This document shows positions 12,086 through 21,658 of a stretch of 64,000 bases of DNA, piece after piece. Source of the stretch: Omphiscola glabra (Eukaryota > Mollusca > Gastropoda > Lymnaeidae). The position numbers and the translations under genes are program-made. The notes beneath the pieces were generated by a model that had not been told where the DNA came from, made no database searches, and saw only the letters and a list, made by a program, of their open reading frames with translations. Positions within the stretch are counted from its first letter, which is position 1. Every line of letters starts with the position of its first letter. The stretch lies in assembly GCA_964017045.1 (NCBI GenBank), contig OZ024809.1:11724307-11788306 (forward strand), in the 5' to 3' direction.

Positions 12086-13080
12086 AGAGGCACTGTGTAG
12101 TTATTGATTCATATTTCTTTGGTATTTCACGTGTCATTGAAAATAGCTGCGCGTGCCATATCGACCCTTGCACTAAAGCATGTATGATTATTTTTTTAAT
12201 CGGCTTTCAAAATGGTTTCATCACCGCATATACACGTTTAAAATAAATTATATGTTTTAAATATGTTAAAAGTGTGCGCACGAGTGTTAAACTCTAACAC
12301 CATATAATCCACAAGAAGGCCACAAAAAAAGGAATGGGTGTTGAAACTCTGCCCATGAAGGCCACACACTAACTACCGCTATACATTATCCAAATAGAAC
12401 ACAGTTGAGTATGAGACTATAATCCTGTGACGTATTTCCGTACTCGTCCTGAAAAAAACAACAAAAACCCCCCCACAGATGACATCACTAATTCATTGCA
12501 TCGTTGTTGGCGCGCATTAGACCAGACCACTTCCGGTATCACACCGGCGGCTCCCGGCGAAGCATCCATCGTGCCACGACAGGATATCCTCGGACTGCTC
12601 CTACGTAGACGCACTGCGTTCTCAATGACACATTCAAATTATTTGTTATTGTACACCACCCACGTGACACGAAATCCTATCACCGTGGTGATCGCCCTTT
12701 GTCACGGCATCCAAGCGAGGGTTGGGTTCCCTTGTTTCCAAATAAATTGAAGCTACAGGTATTGGTTTTCGGCGAGGACTTTTTGATGCATCGCGGGAGA
12801 GAGAGAGAAAAAAATGTACCGCTCTTAATTGCATTTCGAGCCAGTTCACCAAGTTGTTATAAGGTAATATGAGATGTTTAAGGCTGGTCGCTTGGATGTA
12901 AACAGCCTAGTGTTGATTTCGGCGAGTGTTGTTTAAAAAAAAAGTTTTTACAGGTTTTTCATGTGAAAATGGCGTCTGTGTTTTATTGGTGTATAAACTA
13001 ATTCATTCATTTTTTAAAAAAATTAAAAGTAATTTTAGAATCAATATATTTTTGGGGGGACTTAGATTTTATAACCTTTT
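12086..13080. other. Unique sequence, no gene recognised
   Basis: The 12420-12750 part is less AT-rich and is open on both strands (107 codons on plus from 12427; 65-68 codons on minus). Neither product shows a motif I recognise. A short GA run lies at 12798. No transposon termini were seen. Confidence 0.45.
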
Positions 13081-13084
13081 CCTA

Positions 13085-13440
13085 CAAATATAAGATACTT
13101 CCATCAAAGACCCATCAACAACAAGGCACTTCCACCCCCAACAAGACACATCCACCACCAACAAACCCAATTTCCAACAACAAACACACTCTCCGCCAAC
13201 AAGAATCGTCCACAAAACAACAGAAAACAACAAGACCTGTCTACCCTTCTTCCACATCCCTTTCTCCACAGCTCTCCTTCCACACCCCGCTCTCCAAAGT
13301 TCTCCTTCCACACCCACTTTCCACAGCTCTCCTTCCATACCTTGCTCTCCACAGCTCTACTTCCATATCCCGCTCTCCACAGCTCTCCTTCTACACCCAC
13401 TCTCCACATTACTCCTTCCACATCCCTCCCTTATCCCCGC
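13085..13440. repeat. Degenerate C/T-rich repeats (about 12-15 bp, then about 27 bp)
   Basis: From 13085 to 13170 CATCCACCACCAACAA-like strings recur. From about 13245 to 13440 the motif CCACAGCTCTCCTTCCA recurs with a period near 27 bases (9 codons), producing minus-strand ORFs rich in GEELWR-like repeats. Period and content suggest an ageing minisatellite rather than a protein gene. A long C run follows at about 13465. Confidence 0.8.
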
Positions 13441-14069
13441 CCTCTTGCTCCCCCTACCCGTCCCCCCCCCCCCCCCCACTTTCCTCACAGTTCCATAAAT
13501 ATCGATCTTAAAGTGACAGTTTGGTACGACGTATAACTGATACAACTAATCTCAACGCGTTCAAACAATTTGTGTCACCGCGCTTCATAATTTGTTTTTC
13601 AGAAAAAAAAAAAAAGTAAAAAAAACTAAAAACCCAATCATAAAACCATTCACCCAATCATTTTTTTTTTACAGCCCAATCATATTACCCCTGACCAATC
13701 ACACCTCGACACGTACGCTGATCTCGTCTGCTCGCCCGCCATACAGCTGCTGTCTTGCCGTGGTGTTCTCAGCCATGCGTGTCTACGTGTCACTGCACAC
13801 GTGAAGCTTCTGACGCCCCGCTGTCCGTCTGCCGTCCTTCATGGCCCTATCCGAAGTAATTCTTCGTGCGTAATGACTTTTACCTTTCTACTAATAATTT
13901 TTTTAAAAATTCCCATCGATGCCACTTTAAACCATAATGAGAACCGTTGGTACTGTCACTGTGTGACTAGTAAGTGAACCAGCGCATGCACGTAGGATAC
14001 AGCCTGAGTTCTTTTTTTTAACATGTCACTGATACCATAGTAAAAACCCAGTGCTGACATATGCTTCTT
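13441..14069. other. Unique sequence with a C run and A runs
   Basis: Contains a C tract near 13465-13480, A runs at 13600-13630 and no ORF with recognisable similarity. No repeats or element ends were identified. Confidence 0.5.
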
Positions 14070-14308
14070 CCCAAATTTCCAGACATCTCCCAAAATTTCC
14101 GGACATCATCTCCCAAAATTTCCGGACATCATCTCCCAAAATTTCCGGACATCATCTCCCAAAATTTCTGGACATCATCTCCCAAAATTTCCGGACATCA
14201 TCTCCCAAAATTTCCGGACATCATCTCCCAAAATTTCCGGACATCATCTCCCAAAATTTCAGGACATCATCTCCCAAAATTTCCGGACATCATCTCCCAA
14301 AATTTCCC
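14070..14308. repeat. 23-bp minisatellite, about 10 units
   Basis: The unit reads AAATTTCCGGACATCATCTC plus CCA and is almost unchanged between 14092 and 14290. Single-base variants are CTGG and CAGG for CCGG. Because 23 is not a multiple of three, all three plus frames cycle through the same peptide. This explains the two overlapping ORFs of 105 and 118 codons (PKISGHHL repeats), which I do not call as genes. Confidence 0.97.
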
Positions 14309-14424
14309 TACGGCTTCCCATCTTTCCCATCACCCTTTTTTCCCGGTATTCTTAGGAGGGGGGGGGGCAGGGTCTTAAACTTTTCTGACTTTGTTTTAAA
14401 TCTGTAAGTTATTAGATATTGCTG

Positions 14425-14598
14425 ACGTAATTGATAGGTCTTTGCTGATAGGTCTTTCTCGATAGGTCTTTTCTGATAGGTCTTTCTTGTTAGGTCTTTG
14501 CTGATATGTCTTTCCTGTTTAGGTATTTCTTGGTAGGTCATTGCTGATAGGTATTTCGTAAAAGGTCTTTGCTGATAGATCTTTGCTGATGCTCAATT
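14425..14598. repeat. Degenerate 14-16 bp repeat (CTGATAGGTCTTT)
   Basis: Copies of CTGATAGGTCTTTG, CTCGATAGGTCTTT, CTTGTTAGGTCTTT and CTGATATGTCTTTC follow one another for about 170 bases with variable length. The repeat is clearly tandem but diverged. Confidence 0.85.
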
Positions 14599-14619
14599 GA
14601 TAGGAATTGTCTCCCCCTC

Positions 14620-14736
14620 CCCATGCGCCCCTCCCCATGCGCCCCTCCCCATGCGCCCCTCCCCATGCGCCCCTCCCCATGCGCCCCTCCCCATGCGCCC
14701 CTCCCCATGCGCCCCTCCCCATGCGCCCCTCCCCCA
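14620..14736. repeat. 14-bp GC-rich minisatellite, about 8 perfect units
   Basis: The unit ATGCGCCCCTCCCC repeats without error, flanked by similar C-rich sequence. Perfect copies in a short array point to recent expansion. Since 14 is not divisible by three, both strands give 42-base periodic ORFs (a 14-residue peptide period); these are artefacts. Confidence 0.97.
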
Positions 14737-16009
14737 CATAGTGATATACATTTTAGTTTCTTTGGTTCATGATTTCGTATTTACAAAATGCCATTCTTTT
14801 GCTATTTTAAATGTAGAAAAATCTCGTAAAGTGAAAATATTTATCGGAACGTGACAACTTATCGTCGATATCGAAAGTCTGAAAGTAATATCCGTTTTCC
14901 AATCGCCCTTGCCCATCGGGGTCAAAGGTCAGCTTTTCTCGAATATTTTGTCAATTAAATTTTTACCCCCCCCCCCTTTTTTTTTTTACCTCTCCCACCC
15001 CCCTCTCCCCACACCTAACCATTATTTAATCCAACGTCTTTTTTTTTTTTTAAATAGAAGGAATATATCTGTGGCGTCAATTCCTTCTTACACTGTTCGC
15101 ATGTACAGTTTTTTAATGTTATTTTATTTAAACAAAAAAACAAAAACAAAAAAAAAAACGAACATGCCCAAGTGTTGTACCAAATTCATCGGCTCATCAA
15201 ATCACTCCCTAGTCATCCTTTTCAACATCGTGCGGCCTCTATCGAACACCAATTCGGCACACCTATCAAGTTTGCGCATCTCTTTCTGTGTCGCTGGTGC
15301 GCGGCCAACAATGGTGCGCACTAGGTGTGAACGACCGACACATGCCACTTGTCCCTGGTGCATAGCAGCATAGCTGCCTGATCGAATCAGTGCGAGCCCC
15401 CAATACCTAAACGGTGTTTGGTCCCAGGGGGGCGTAACCAGGCGGTGAGCATGGACGTGCAGGCAGAGTTATCTGTGATTTCTTAACAGTATTAATATGG
15501 GGGGGCACACTATTTGATATCTTGGTAGTGTGATGGACCACCGGATATTTGACTGACCTCAAGATATATGTTAAGTTGACATTGTTTGAACACGGCTGAT
15601 ATAATATCTAATGTTAAGAGTGATGGGACCTCCAGATACATGTTATGTTTGAAAGCGTAGCCCCCCGCCCCCCACACACTTTCTCCAAACATATTTTTCA
15701 CAAATTGAAATATTTAAGTCCTATCATGTGATATTTTGACCTTATGAGCTGACCAGGAGTGGGTCCCCATACTTAAGTCATACGGACAGTTTGAAAGTTA
15801 TCTGATAGGTTAACAGTGTAAGGTGGGTGGGTAGGTCTAGATATAAGGGGGGTGGGTCTAGATATAAAATATATATATATAATCACGGTTTTTGTTACGT
15901 CTACCAAATATGTTTTTAGATTATGTAGTGTAATTGTTTAACCTATTAAGTTAAAGGTGTACAATATGGGGGCGCCCCATACATTTGACATTATCAAGAG
16001 TGACCGGAG
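14737..16009. other. Unique sequence with poly-C, poly-T and poly-A runs
   Basis: A 154-codon plus ORF (14909-15373) spans C and T homopolymers and has no recognisable domain. At 15493 and 15967 two related strings (ATATGGGGG-n-GC-n-C...ATTTGA) suggest a degenerate dispersed or tandem repeat about 470 bases apart. GGTGGGTCTAGATATAA occurs twice at 15850. Nothing here supports a gene. Confidence 0.45.
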
Positions 16010-16201
16010 CAGAGGCGTAGCTAATGTCAGGACAGAGAAGGGGGCAATATCCCCGGGTACGAGACTAGTTGGGGGGGCGCTAAAATGCGCTTTGATATAA
16101 TTCTATTAATGAATATAATGGTATTCATAGTCGATTGAAGGGGGGGGGGCGAAAATTGCTCTTGTTCCAGGGCGCCAAACACTCTTATAGCTACGGCTCT
16201 G
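16010..16201 (+). mobile_element. hAT-type MITE, CAGTGGCGTAG group (TATAGCTACG subfamily)
   Basis: Left end CAGAGGCGTAGCTAATGTC and right end CTTATAGCTACGGCTCTG form inverted termini. The interior has GGGGGGGCGCTAAAATGCGC and a G run. The right half resembles 8930-9103. Flanking octamers GACCGGAG and CAACAATG do not match, so the target duplication has been lost or one end has been altered. It is non-coding. Confidence 0.65.
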
Positions 16202-16599
16202 CAACAATGCAGTATATGTCTTCGTGTCAACTTCCGTTTAAAATTCATTATGTCGAAACACTGGAAGATTTCATTACATTTTGTTTAGGGGCCAGACCCC
16301 ACCCCCCACCACCCACCACACCCACAACAACCTCCAAATTTTGAAGATACATTGGTTAGAAAATAATGTCAAGTAGTTAAGAGACAATTTAAAAAAAAAA
16401 AAAATTCTATTTGTCGCAAAGGGAAAAGACGTCATGATTGACATTGACCTCTCGTGAATCCGTCTGTTGTGATTGGTGGTTCGATGCGTAACCAAAGACC
16501 AACCCAGGTACGTGCAGAACTGTATAACAGATTCTACAATGATACGTATTCGTCGGTGTTGTTATACATGTAACGGAATTTGATCACCGCAAAAGTCGA

Positions 16600-16858
16600 T
16601 TTTGATATATGTCGACATTTATATGTTAGAAATTGAAATTGTATTTGTCTATCATCAATATTGATATAAGTAAATCGATATTGCTATGTACAGAATCGAC
16701 AGTGTCTAAAATAGTCGAAATTTATAAAGAATCGATATTGCTGTGTACAAAATCTACAGTGTATAAAATAGTCGACATTTATAAAGAATCGATATTGCTA
16801 TGTACATAATCGACAATGTCTTAAATAGTTGAAATTTATAAAGAATCCATACTGATAT
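16600..16858. repeat. Degenerate repeat of about 58 bp (ATCGATATTGCTATGTAC...)
   Basis: ATCGATATTGCTATGTAC or variants recur at about 16675, 16732 and 16790, each followed by AAAATCGACAGTGTCTAAAA and TAGTCGAAATTTATAAAGA. Weaker copies with TCGATATTGATAT extend on both sides, including 17025-17040 beyond the inserted MITE. The MITE at 16860 has therefore landed inside this array. Confidence 0.85.
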
Positions 16859-16859
16859 G

Positions 16860-17013
16860 CAGTGTCGTAGTTTGTGCCCCCCGGGGCGTGCAAATATTTT
16901 TTGACGCTCCCCTCCCAACCAAAAAAAAAAACCCTCTGCATTTGGCAGAAAATGTCGCTCTTAAAAAAAAAAAGTGGCGCCGGTCCCAATCGCGCCCCAT
17001 TCCTACGCCAGAG
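16860..17013 (+). mobile_element. hAT-type MITE with perfect 8-bp target duplication, CTCTGCATTTG subfamily
   Basis: The element begins CAGTGTCGTAGTTTG and ends TCCTACGCCAGAG. It is flanked on both sides by CTGATATG (16852-16859 and 17014-17021), the 8-bp duplication expected of hAT transposition. The interior CCCTCTGCATTTGGCAGAAA and GGCGCC match the element at 10333-10525. The 154-bp body has no coding capacity and must have been moved by a transposase supplied elsewhere. Confidence 0.88.
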
Positions 17014-17021
17014 CTGATATG

Positions 17022-18298
17022 TGTATATCGATATTGATATCAAAACACGCCAGACGGATTTATTGTTTCTGAACATGCAAAAGTTACCGTATTTACAGTA
17101 CAAAGTACAAGGTCAGTGGTTTCGTTGTCTTTAGCGGCAACAACTACTGACTACTGACTACTGACAGATCAAATCTAGAAGAGGGGTCAAATGTGGGCCA
17201 TCCATACATGACGTCACGCTATTTTGACCGCCCCCCCCCCATTTTTATGTTTATCCTTTGTAGCACAAATTATACACCTTTATTACACATATCATTACAA
17301 ATTCGTGGACCCGCAACCCCACACCCAAATTCATGTGACGTTGTTAATGGGTGCCCTCCCCCCCACCCCCCCTGTTATTCCCCCGTTTGTAGGATATCTT
17401 CGTATCCCCCGCCCTCCCATTTATCCTAATATAGTATCGGCCGGCCATTTTTAGCCCTATACGTCAGTGAAGAGTCCGCGTCAGTCTGTGAGATGACTGT
17501 ATCTAATTTTAGATACCACCAAGACAGCTCAGGGTGCGTGGACTTTATTTGTGACCTGTTCGTCGTCCTTGGACATTTGCGAAAATACCGTCTTCAAGTT
17601 TAAATGTCCGCCTTGGTGACGTTGACAAAGAGCCGCGGCGACTCACCGTGTCCTCGTTTGATTTGAAATCCGCTGGCGACACCTTTGTTCTGGTGGACTC
17701 GTTACGTTTTTTCCTCCGTTATCTGATCTAATTATTTCATCAGGAAACGGCCCATGAACCGCGCAGTTCTATCACTGGTCGTCTGGTCGACGTCCACATT
17801 CCTGTTGCTAGGACTCCCATAAACACCGCAGGCTCCCGTCTCAGATGTCCCTAACTGATGTCACTTGCTCCGCCTCTGACCTGAAGATCCGTAACGACAG
17901 AATGCGCGCGCAGCGGGGGCGCCTTCATAAACTCGAGTTACCGGTGGAGTCGCAGAGATGGCGGACACCGCGGTTTCGGGCATCCACGGATGGTAATGGC
18001 CACCGATGGGATGCCGTGGATTAATGGATGTTTGGGTGTCCGGGAAAGTGGTTTTAAATCTCTTGTGTCTTAAAACAGACATCTAGACGGACGCTAGCGT
18101 GGGAGTCTGTGCGCGGGGGCAGGTGGGCGTAGATCGTCCTGAGAGTCCTGGGAATACGATGTTACCATATTTCCAGGACAACATGGAGGCTCTCTGAACA
18201 TGACCTTTTAAATTCATTCCATACCTTATGTATGGCTTTATACTCCAACAAATGTTCATCAAATGAGTCCCATGATACATTTTTAAAAATGTTATATA
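17022..18298. other. Unique sequence, more GC-balanced from 17460 to 18180; no gene assigned
   Basis: The first 450 bases contain C runs. From about 17460 to 18180 the sequence is free of homopolymers and tandem repeats and has a higher CpG content than its surroundings, for example around 17630-17660 and 17870-17990. Short ORFs on minus (73 and 90 codons) show no family I recognise. It may contain an exon or regulatory DNA, but there is no direct evidence. Confidence 0.4.
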
Positions 18299-18819
18299 TG
18301 TTACGGCCAAAGCCCGAAGTTCGGCCAGTTTGCGAATTGGCCGGCCATTTCGCACTTTGGCCGAGGCGTGTGGCCAATGTCCGATGTACTGGAAATGGCC
18401 GGTGTGTATGCTACACTCGATGCAATTGTACTACCAAGTGCTCAACGAATCGCTGCAAATGTAAAAATAACGAACTGCTGTGTAATTCGAAATGTCATAA
18501 AAGTTCATCTTGTTGTAACAAGTGTTGATAGAGATTGGTCATTTACTGTAATAAACTAATTTGACTTTTTGGCAATTTAGTATAATTAATAATCAATATA
18601 ATATGATTATCATTACAGTATACAAACACCCAAAATCGTTCATGAACATTTTCTTCCGACTTTGGCCGATCGCCCCCAGCCATTTCGCAAACTGGCTGGC
18701 CAAATCCCAAAATCTAGAAAAGATCGGACATTGGCCGGTCAATTTGATGCGATATTGGCCAGTTCGCGATTTGGCCGGCCAGTTCCCGATTTGGCCGATT
18801 TCGGCCTTTGGCCGTAACA
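18299..18819 (+). mobile_element. Internally deleted Ginger-like DNA transposon with cysteine-rich transposase tail
   Basis: The ends are perfect inverted TGTTACGGCCAAAG / CTTTGGCCGTAACA. TATA lies on both sides (18295-18298 and 18820-18823), consistent with a 4-bp target duplication, though the flank is itself TA-rich. Repeated TTGGCC and GGCCGGCC blocks fill about 70 bases of the left end and about 160 of the right. Just inside the left end an open frame (about 18385-18525) encodes a tail with 17 cysteines, including GRCVCYTRCNCTTKC and LLCNSKCHKSSSCCNKC, then a stop. A C-x-C-rich tail ending CNSxCHxSxxC is what I recall from KRBA2/Ginger integrase-type proteins. The integrase core is missing, so the copy is non-autonomous. 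The Ginger assignment is inference. Confidence 0.65.
18385..18528 (+). pseudogene. C-terminal fragment of a Ginger/KRBA2-like transposase
   Basis: Only the last 47 or so residues of the presumed transposase remain. They contain repeated C-x-C and C-x3-C pairs, a basic TNRCKCKNN stretch and the terminal CHKSSSCCNKC, followed by TGA. The reading frame runs upstream into the terminal inverted repeat and flanking DNA, so the first in-frame ATG (18232) is not a real start. Such cysteine clusters probably bind zinc. The catalytic DDE domain is absent. A free-standing metallothionein-like protein is less likely because the frame lies between transposon ends. Confidence 0.55.
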
Positions 18820-18895
18820 TATATATATATAAAGCTTGGAATATCATAAGGGAAACTCAATATTAATAAATTATTATTTTACACAGATAATCTTT

Positions 18896-19050
18896 AAACA
18901 AAGGCTTAGGCTTAGAAGGATGGATGATGTGAAAAAAGATCTACATCAGCTTGGAAGCCGAGCATCGAAAAGAAAAGCATTAGTTAGGTCTGAGTGGAAG
19001 GAAGTGGTGAAGCAGCCCAAAGACCCTACATGGGCTTAGGCGCCACAGGG
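18896..19050 (+). mobile_element. LINE 3' coding remnant (C-terminal end of a reverse transcriptase ORF)
   Basis: The plus frame reads RRMDDVKKDLHQLG and then KALVRSEWKEVVKQPKD before a stop. This matches the usual end of non-LTR retrotransposon ORF2 proteins, where WMDDVKKDL is followed by RSEWKEVVRQAK. The DNA around the second motif is nearly the same as the antisense copy at 26665-26900, so both derive from one family. Reverse transcriptase and endonuclease domains are missing, as expected for 5'-truncated insertions. Confidence 0.75.
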
Positions 19051-19258
19051 TTTGGAGTTGGTGGAATCTTTAAACAAATGGCCATTTGGCTTCAAAATCC
19101 TGATGTTAAGAATACAGAGCAGGTGCTAAATAAAGCGGATGTCGTCATTAAAATTGTGTCCAAAAAATATTTGCTGCAAAAATCCATTTTAAAAAAAGAA
19201 AAGAAAAGAAAAGTAACTCGTTATCAGTATACCATAAAATTCGCAGGGATAACTCCCC

Positions 19259-19391
19259 CAATACTTCCTAGAGAGCTCCTAAAAGATATCTTTAGCTACT
19301 TTTATTCTCCAATACTTCTGAGAGAGTTCTATAAGATATCTTTCGCTAGGCTAATTCCCTAATACTTCTGAGAGAGTTCCTAAAAGATATC
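19259..19391. repeat. Tandem repeat, about 58-bp unit, 2-3 copies
   Basis: CAATACTTCCTAGAGAGCTC, CAATACTTCTGAGAGAGTTC and TAATACTTCTGAGAGAGTTC start near 19259, 19310 and 19362. Each is followed by TATAAGATATCTTT or AAAAGATATCT. Confidence 0.85.
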
Positions 19392-19454
19392 TATCTTTGC
19401 GTTTTAAAGACAATAATGTCATAATGTTGACGCTATCAAATGGCGATCCAAGTC

Positions 19455-19650
19455 TTGATATAGACAACCTTAGATTATCCGGAGCTGGCATTAAGAAAAC
19501 ACCGCGCTTTTTACCATATCCTTACATACACACCCTCAGATCATCCGGACTTGGCATCAAACACAAAGTCTGGACTTCTTCGCCGTATCCTTACATATAC
19601 ACTGCCTCAGATTATGATGACAAAACTCTGCCTTCTTTGCCGAGTCCCCT
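19455..19650. repeat. Degenerate repeat of about 75 bp, 2-3 copies
   Basis: TAGATTATCCGGAGCTGGCAT, CAGATCATCCGGACTTGGCA and CAGATTATGATGACAAAACT open three diverged copies. The first two also share CCATATCCTTACATACACAC-like ends. Confidence 0.65.
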
Positions 19651-20284
19651 TCTTAATCAGATGCATATCAAGAATTAAAAGCATCTCAAAATATAAAGAT
19701 GAGACAAATAGCTCAGGCAGTCCATCCCTCTTGGCGTGCATGCACAGTGAATAATAATATCGGAAACATCAGGCAAGCCTTTGTGTTAGCCGCAAAATGC
19801 TCCCCGAACGCGCTTGGCAGTTCAAGAAAAGGTTAGATCTGCGCACCACCTGCTGACGGTGCGCATTAAACCTCCCGCAAGCGCGACGCTCTGCCTCATA
19901 CAGAGTTCAACATCGTTCAAGCTCGCGCTGTTACACAATATGTCCATGCCCCATTTGTCGTCTACTGTAATCTATAACTTTTTGATGGCGTTTATTCATA
20001 TCTTAAAACATTAAAAAATTCAATTTTTTTTTTTTTAAATCGTTTTTTTTTTATTTGTTGTTTTTTCAAATTGCCTTACGCTTCGATGAACAAGAAGTGT
20101 AACAATAATTAAATGCAAACATTTCACAATCTCGACCACGAAAAGCTGAGAGCATTGATTAACGCAATAATGCATAAGCGTCAACTTGGTATTCAATTTT
20201 TTTTTTCCAACACTAAAAAAACAAAACCATAAAAGACAACGTATTAATATGAGACTGTCGAAGGAAGGCCTCTCTCGGCTGTCA

Positions 20285-20492
20285 CATTGAAAATCCACTG
20301 ATATAGATTTCTCACACGCTGTAAGCTCCACAGATATAGATGAAGATGTCTCACATCCTGTAAGCTCCACAGATATAGATGTCTCATATGCTGTAAGCTC
20401 CACAGATATAGATGTCTCCCATGCTGCAAGCTCCACTAATAAAGATGTCTCATACACTGTATTTATAACTGTAAGCTCCACAGAAATAGCTG
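20285..20492. repeat. 33-bp minisatellite, about 6 units
   Basis: CTGTAAGCTCCACAGATATA followed by GATGTCTCATATG repeats with a 33-bp period; one unit has a 6-bp insertion and the last copies are diverged. As 33 is a multiple of three, the minus strand stays open and gives the 148-codon ORF at 20035-20481 with ETSISVELTAY repeats. I treat that ORF as an artefact. Confidence 0.93.
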
Positions 20493-20570
20493 TCTATTTT
20501 CGTAGAAGCATTTTCGTAGAAGCATTACGGAAATTGCGGACATGAGCTCCAAACGGATCGTGGCTGGACC

Positions 20571-20905
20571 TTGTACTGTGTGCTGCCTTACTGTGTACTG
20601 CCGTACTGTGTACTGCCTCCTTGTGTACTGCATTACTGTGTACTGCCTTACTGTGTTCTTCCCTGCTGTGTACTGCCTTACTATGTTATGCATTACTGTA
20701 TATTACGTTACTATATACTGCCTTATTGATAACTGCATTACTATGTACTGCCTTACTGTGTACTGCATTACTGTGTACTGCCTTACTATATACTGCCTTA
20801 CTATGTACTGCCTTAATGTGCACTGCCTTAATGAGTACTGCCTGACTATGTGCTGCCTTACTGTGTAGGCCTGCTGCCTTACTGTGTAGGCCTACTGCCT
20901 TTCAA
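20571..20905. repeat. 15-bp minisatellite (TTACTGTGTACTGCC), about 22 units
   Basis: The unit TTACTGTGTACTGCC is repeated with frequent single-base changes (TGCATTAC, CTATGTAC). Five-codon periodicity leaves two plus frames open (108 and 74 codons, LTVYC and LLCTA repeats). Neither looks coding, because the variants are spread evenly over codon positions. Confidence 0.95.
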
Positions 20906-21466
20906 CTTACTGTGCACTGCCTTTGCCGCGGCATCAACATCAGCACTTGACATTATTACCGATGACCTATGTCTAAAGCATGGCACCAACAATGCTAGAA
21001 CTACTACGCTTCTGCTCCCTATGTACCAAAGACATCCAAGACAAGGTACCACCCATCTAAGCTGGGCATACATCTTCGGACACCCACCCAACAATGCGCA
21101 CGCGCAGACGGTCAGATCAAATTACCAACGCCCGACTGACCACGCTCTCACACCTCCAAGAGTCAGATCCCGGCCACCTCCATTCAATCACCGGATTACA
21201 ATGTTACATGGCGCTCCACGAATTTGCATACCGGACGAGCGGAACGGGAGGGTCCTTTGGGGAAACTGGCGTGAGCGACGGGGTGGTCTCGTCCTTTCAC
21301 TGGCTGACGGCCTGCCGTCCTGCAGCTATGGGCCTTCCGTGGACATCTTGCCTCTTTCAACGTCTGATTCTCATTTATTCATTAAAAAATAAAGAATGAA
21401 GACTAGAGAATACGAAAGTCTGTAATGAAAAAACATTTTTATCATGCGCATGTGGCCTCTTACAAC
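20906..21466. other. Unique sequence holding overlapping weak ORFs
   Basis: A 180-codon plus ORF begins in the array at 20850 and runs to 21392 with no recognisable domain. A 101-codon ORF in another frame covers 21094-21399. The bases are better balanced than the surroundings. Two competing open frames make a real exon hard to choose; I regard both as unproven. Confidence 0.35.
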
Positions 21467-21650
21467 CAGTGGCGTAGCGAGCTTAACTCGCGCCCGGGGC
21501 CCAATACCCTTTTAGCGCCCCCAATACCTTTTTAGCGCCCCCCTATTCGAAAACCATACAATATTATAGTAAAATATACCATTTGGCGCCCCTTTGTGAG
21601 TAGCACCCGGGGCATGATACACCCCCTTGCACCCCCTTACTACGCCACTG
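21467..21650 (+). mobile_element. hAT-type MITE with perfect 8-bp target duplication (CAGTGGCGTAG, ATTCGAAAACC subfamily)
   Basis: The element opens CAGTGGCGTAGCGAGC and closes CTTACTACGCCACTG. CTTACAAC flanks it on both sides (21459-21466 and 21651-21658). The interior includes GCGCCCCCCTATTCGAAAAC, TATTATAGTAAAATATACCA and CCGGGGCATGAT, shared with the copies at 39191-39324 and, in the opposite direction, 62467-62662. At 184 bp it codes for nothing. The intact duplication and close match to its sister copy suggest a fairly recent insertion. Confidence 0.93.
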
Positions 21651-21658
21651 CTTACAAC

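Larger units (their letters stand above)
19051..20281. other. Mostly unique sequence with two short degenerate repeats
   Basis: Apart from the two degenerate repeats listed separately (19259-19391 and 19455-19650), this interval holds no gene I recognise. ORFs of 122 and 93 codons cross the repeats and look spurious. T-rich runs occur near 20020-20060 and 20196. Confidence 0.45.

Noticed and set aside
14909..15373. 154-codon ORF
   Set aside because: It is built across poly-C, poly-T and poly-A runs and has no domain-like composition.
18385..18528. Metallothionein-like or small secreted cysteine-rich peptide
   Set aside because: The frame has no start of its own and lies between transposon ends; a transposase tail explains it better.
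20850..21392. 180-codon ORF as a possible gene
   Set aside because: It starts in a minisatellite, has no domain I recognise, and a second frame is open over the same stretch.
21459..21658. tRNA-derived SINE
   Set aside because: No A or B box is present; inverted CAG...CTG termini and an 8-bp duplication indicate a DNA transposon.
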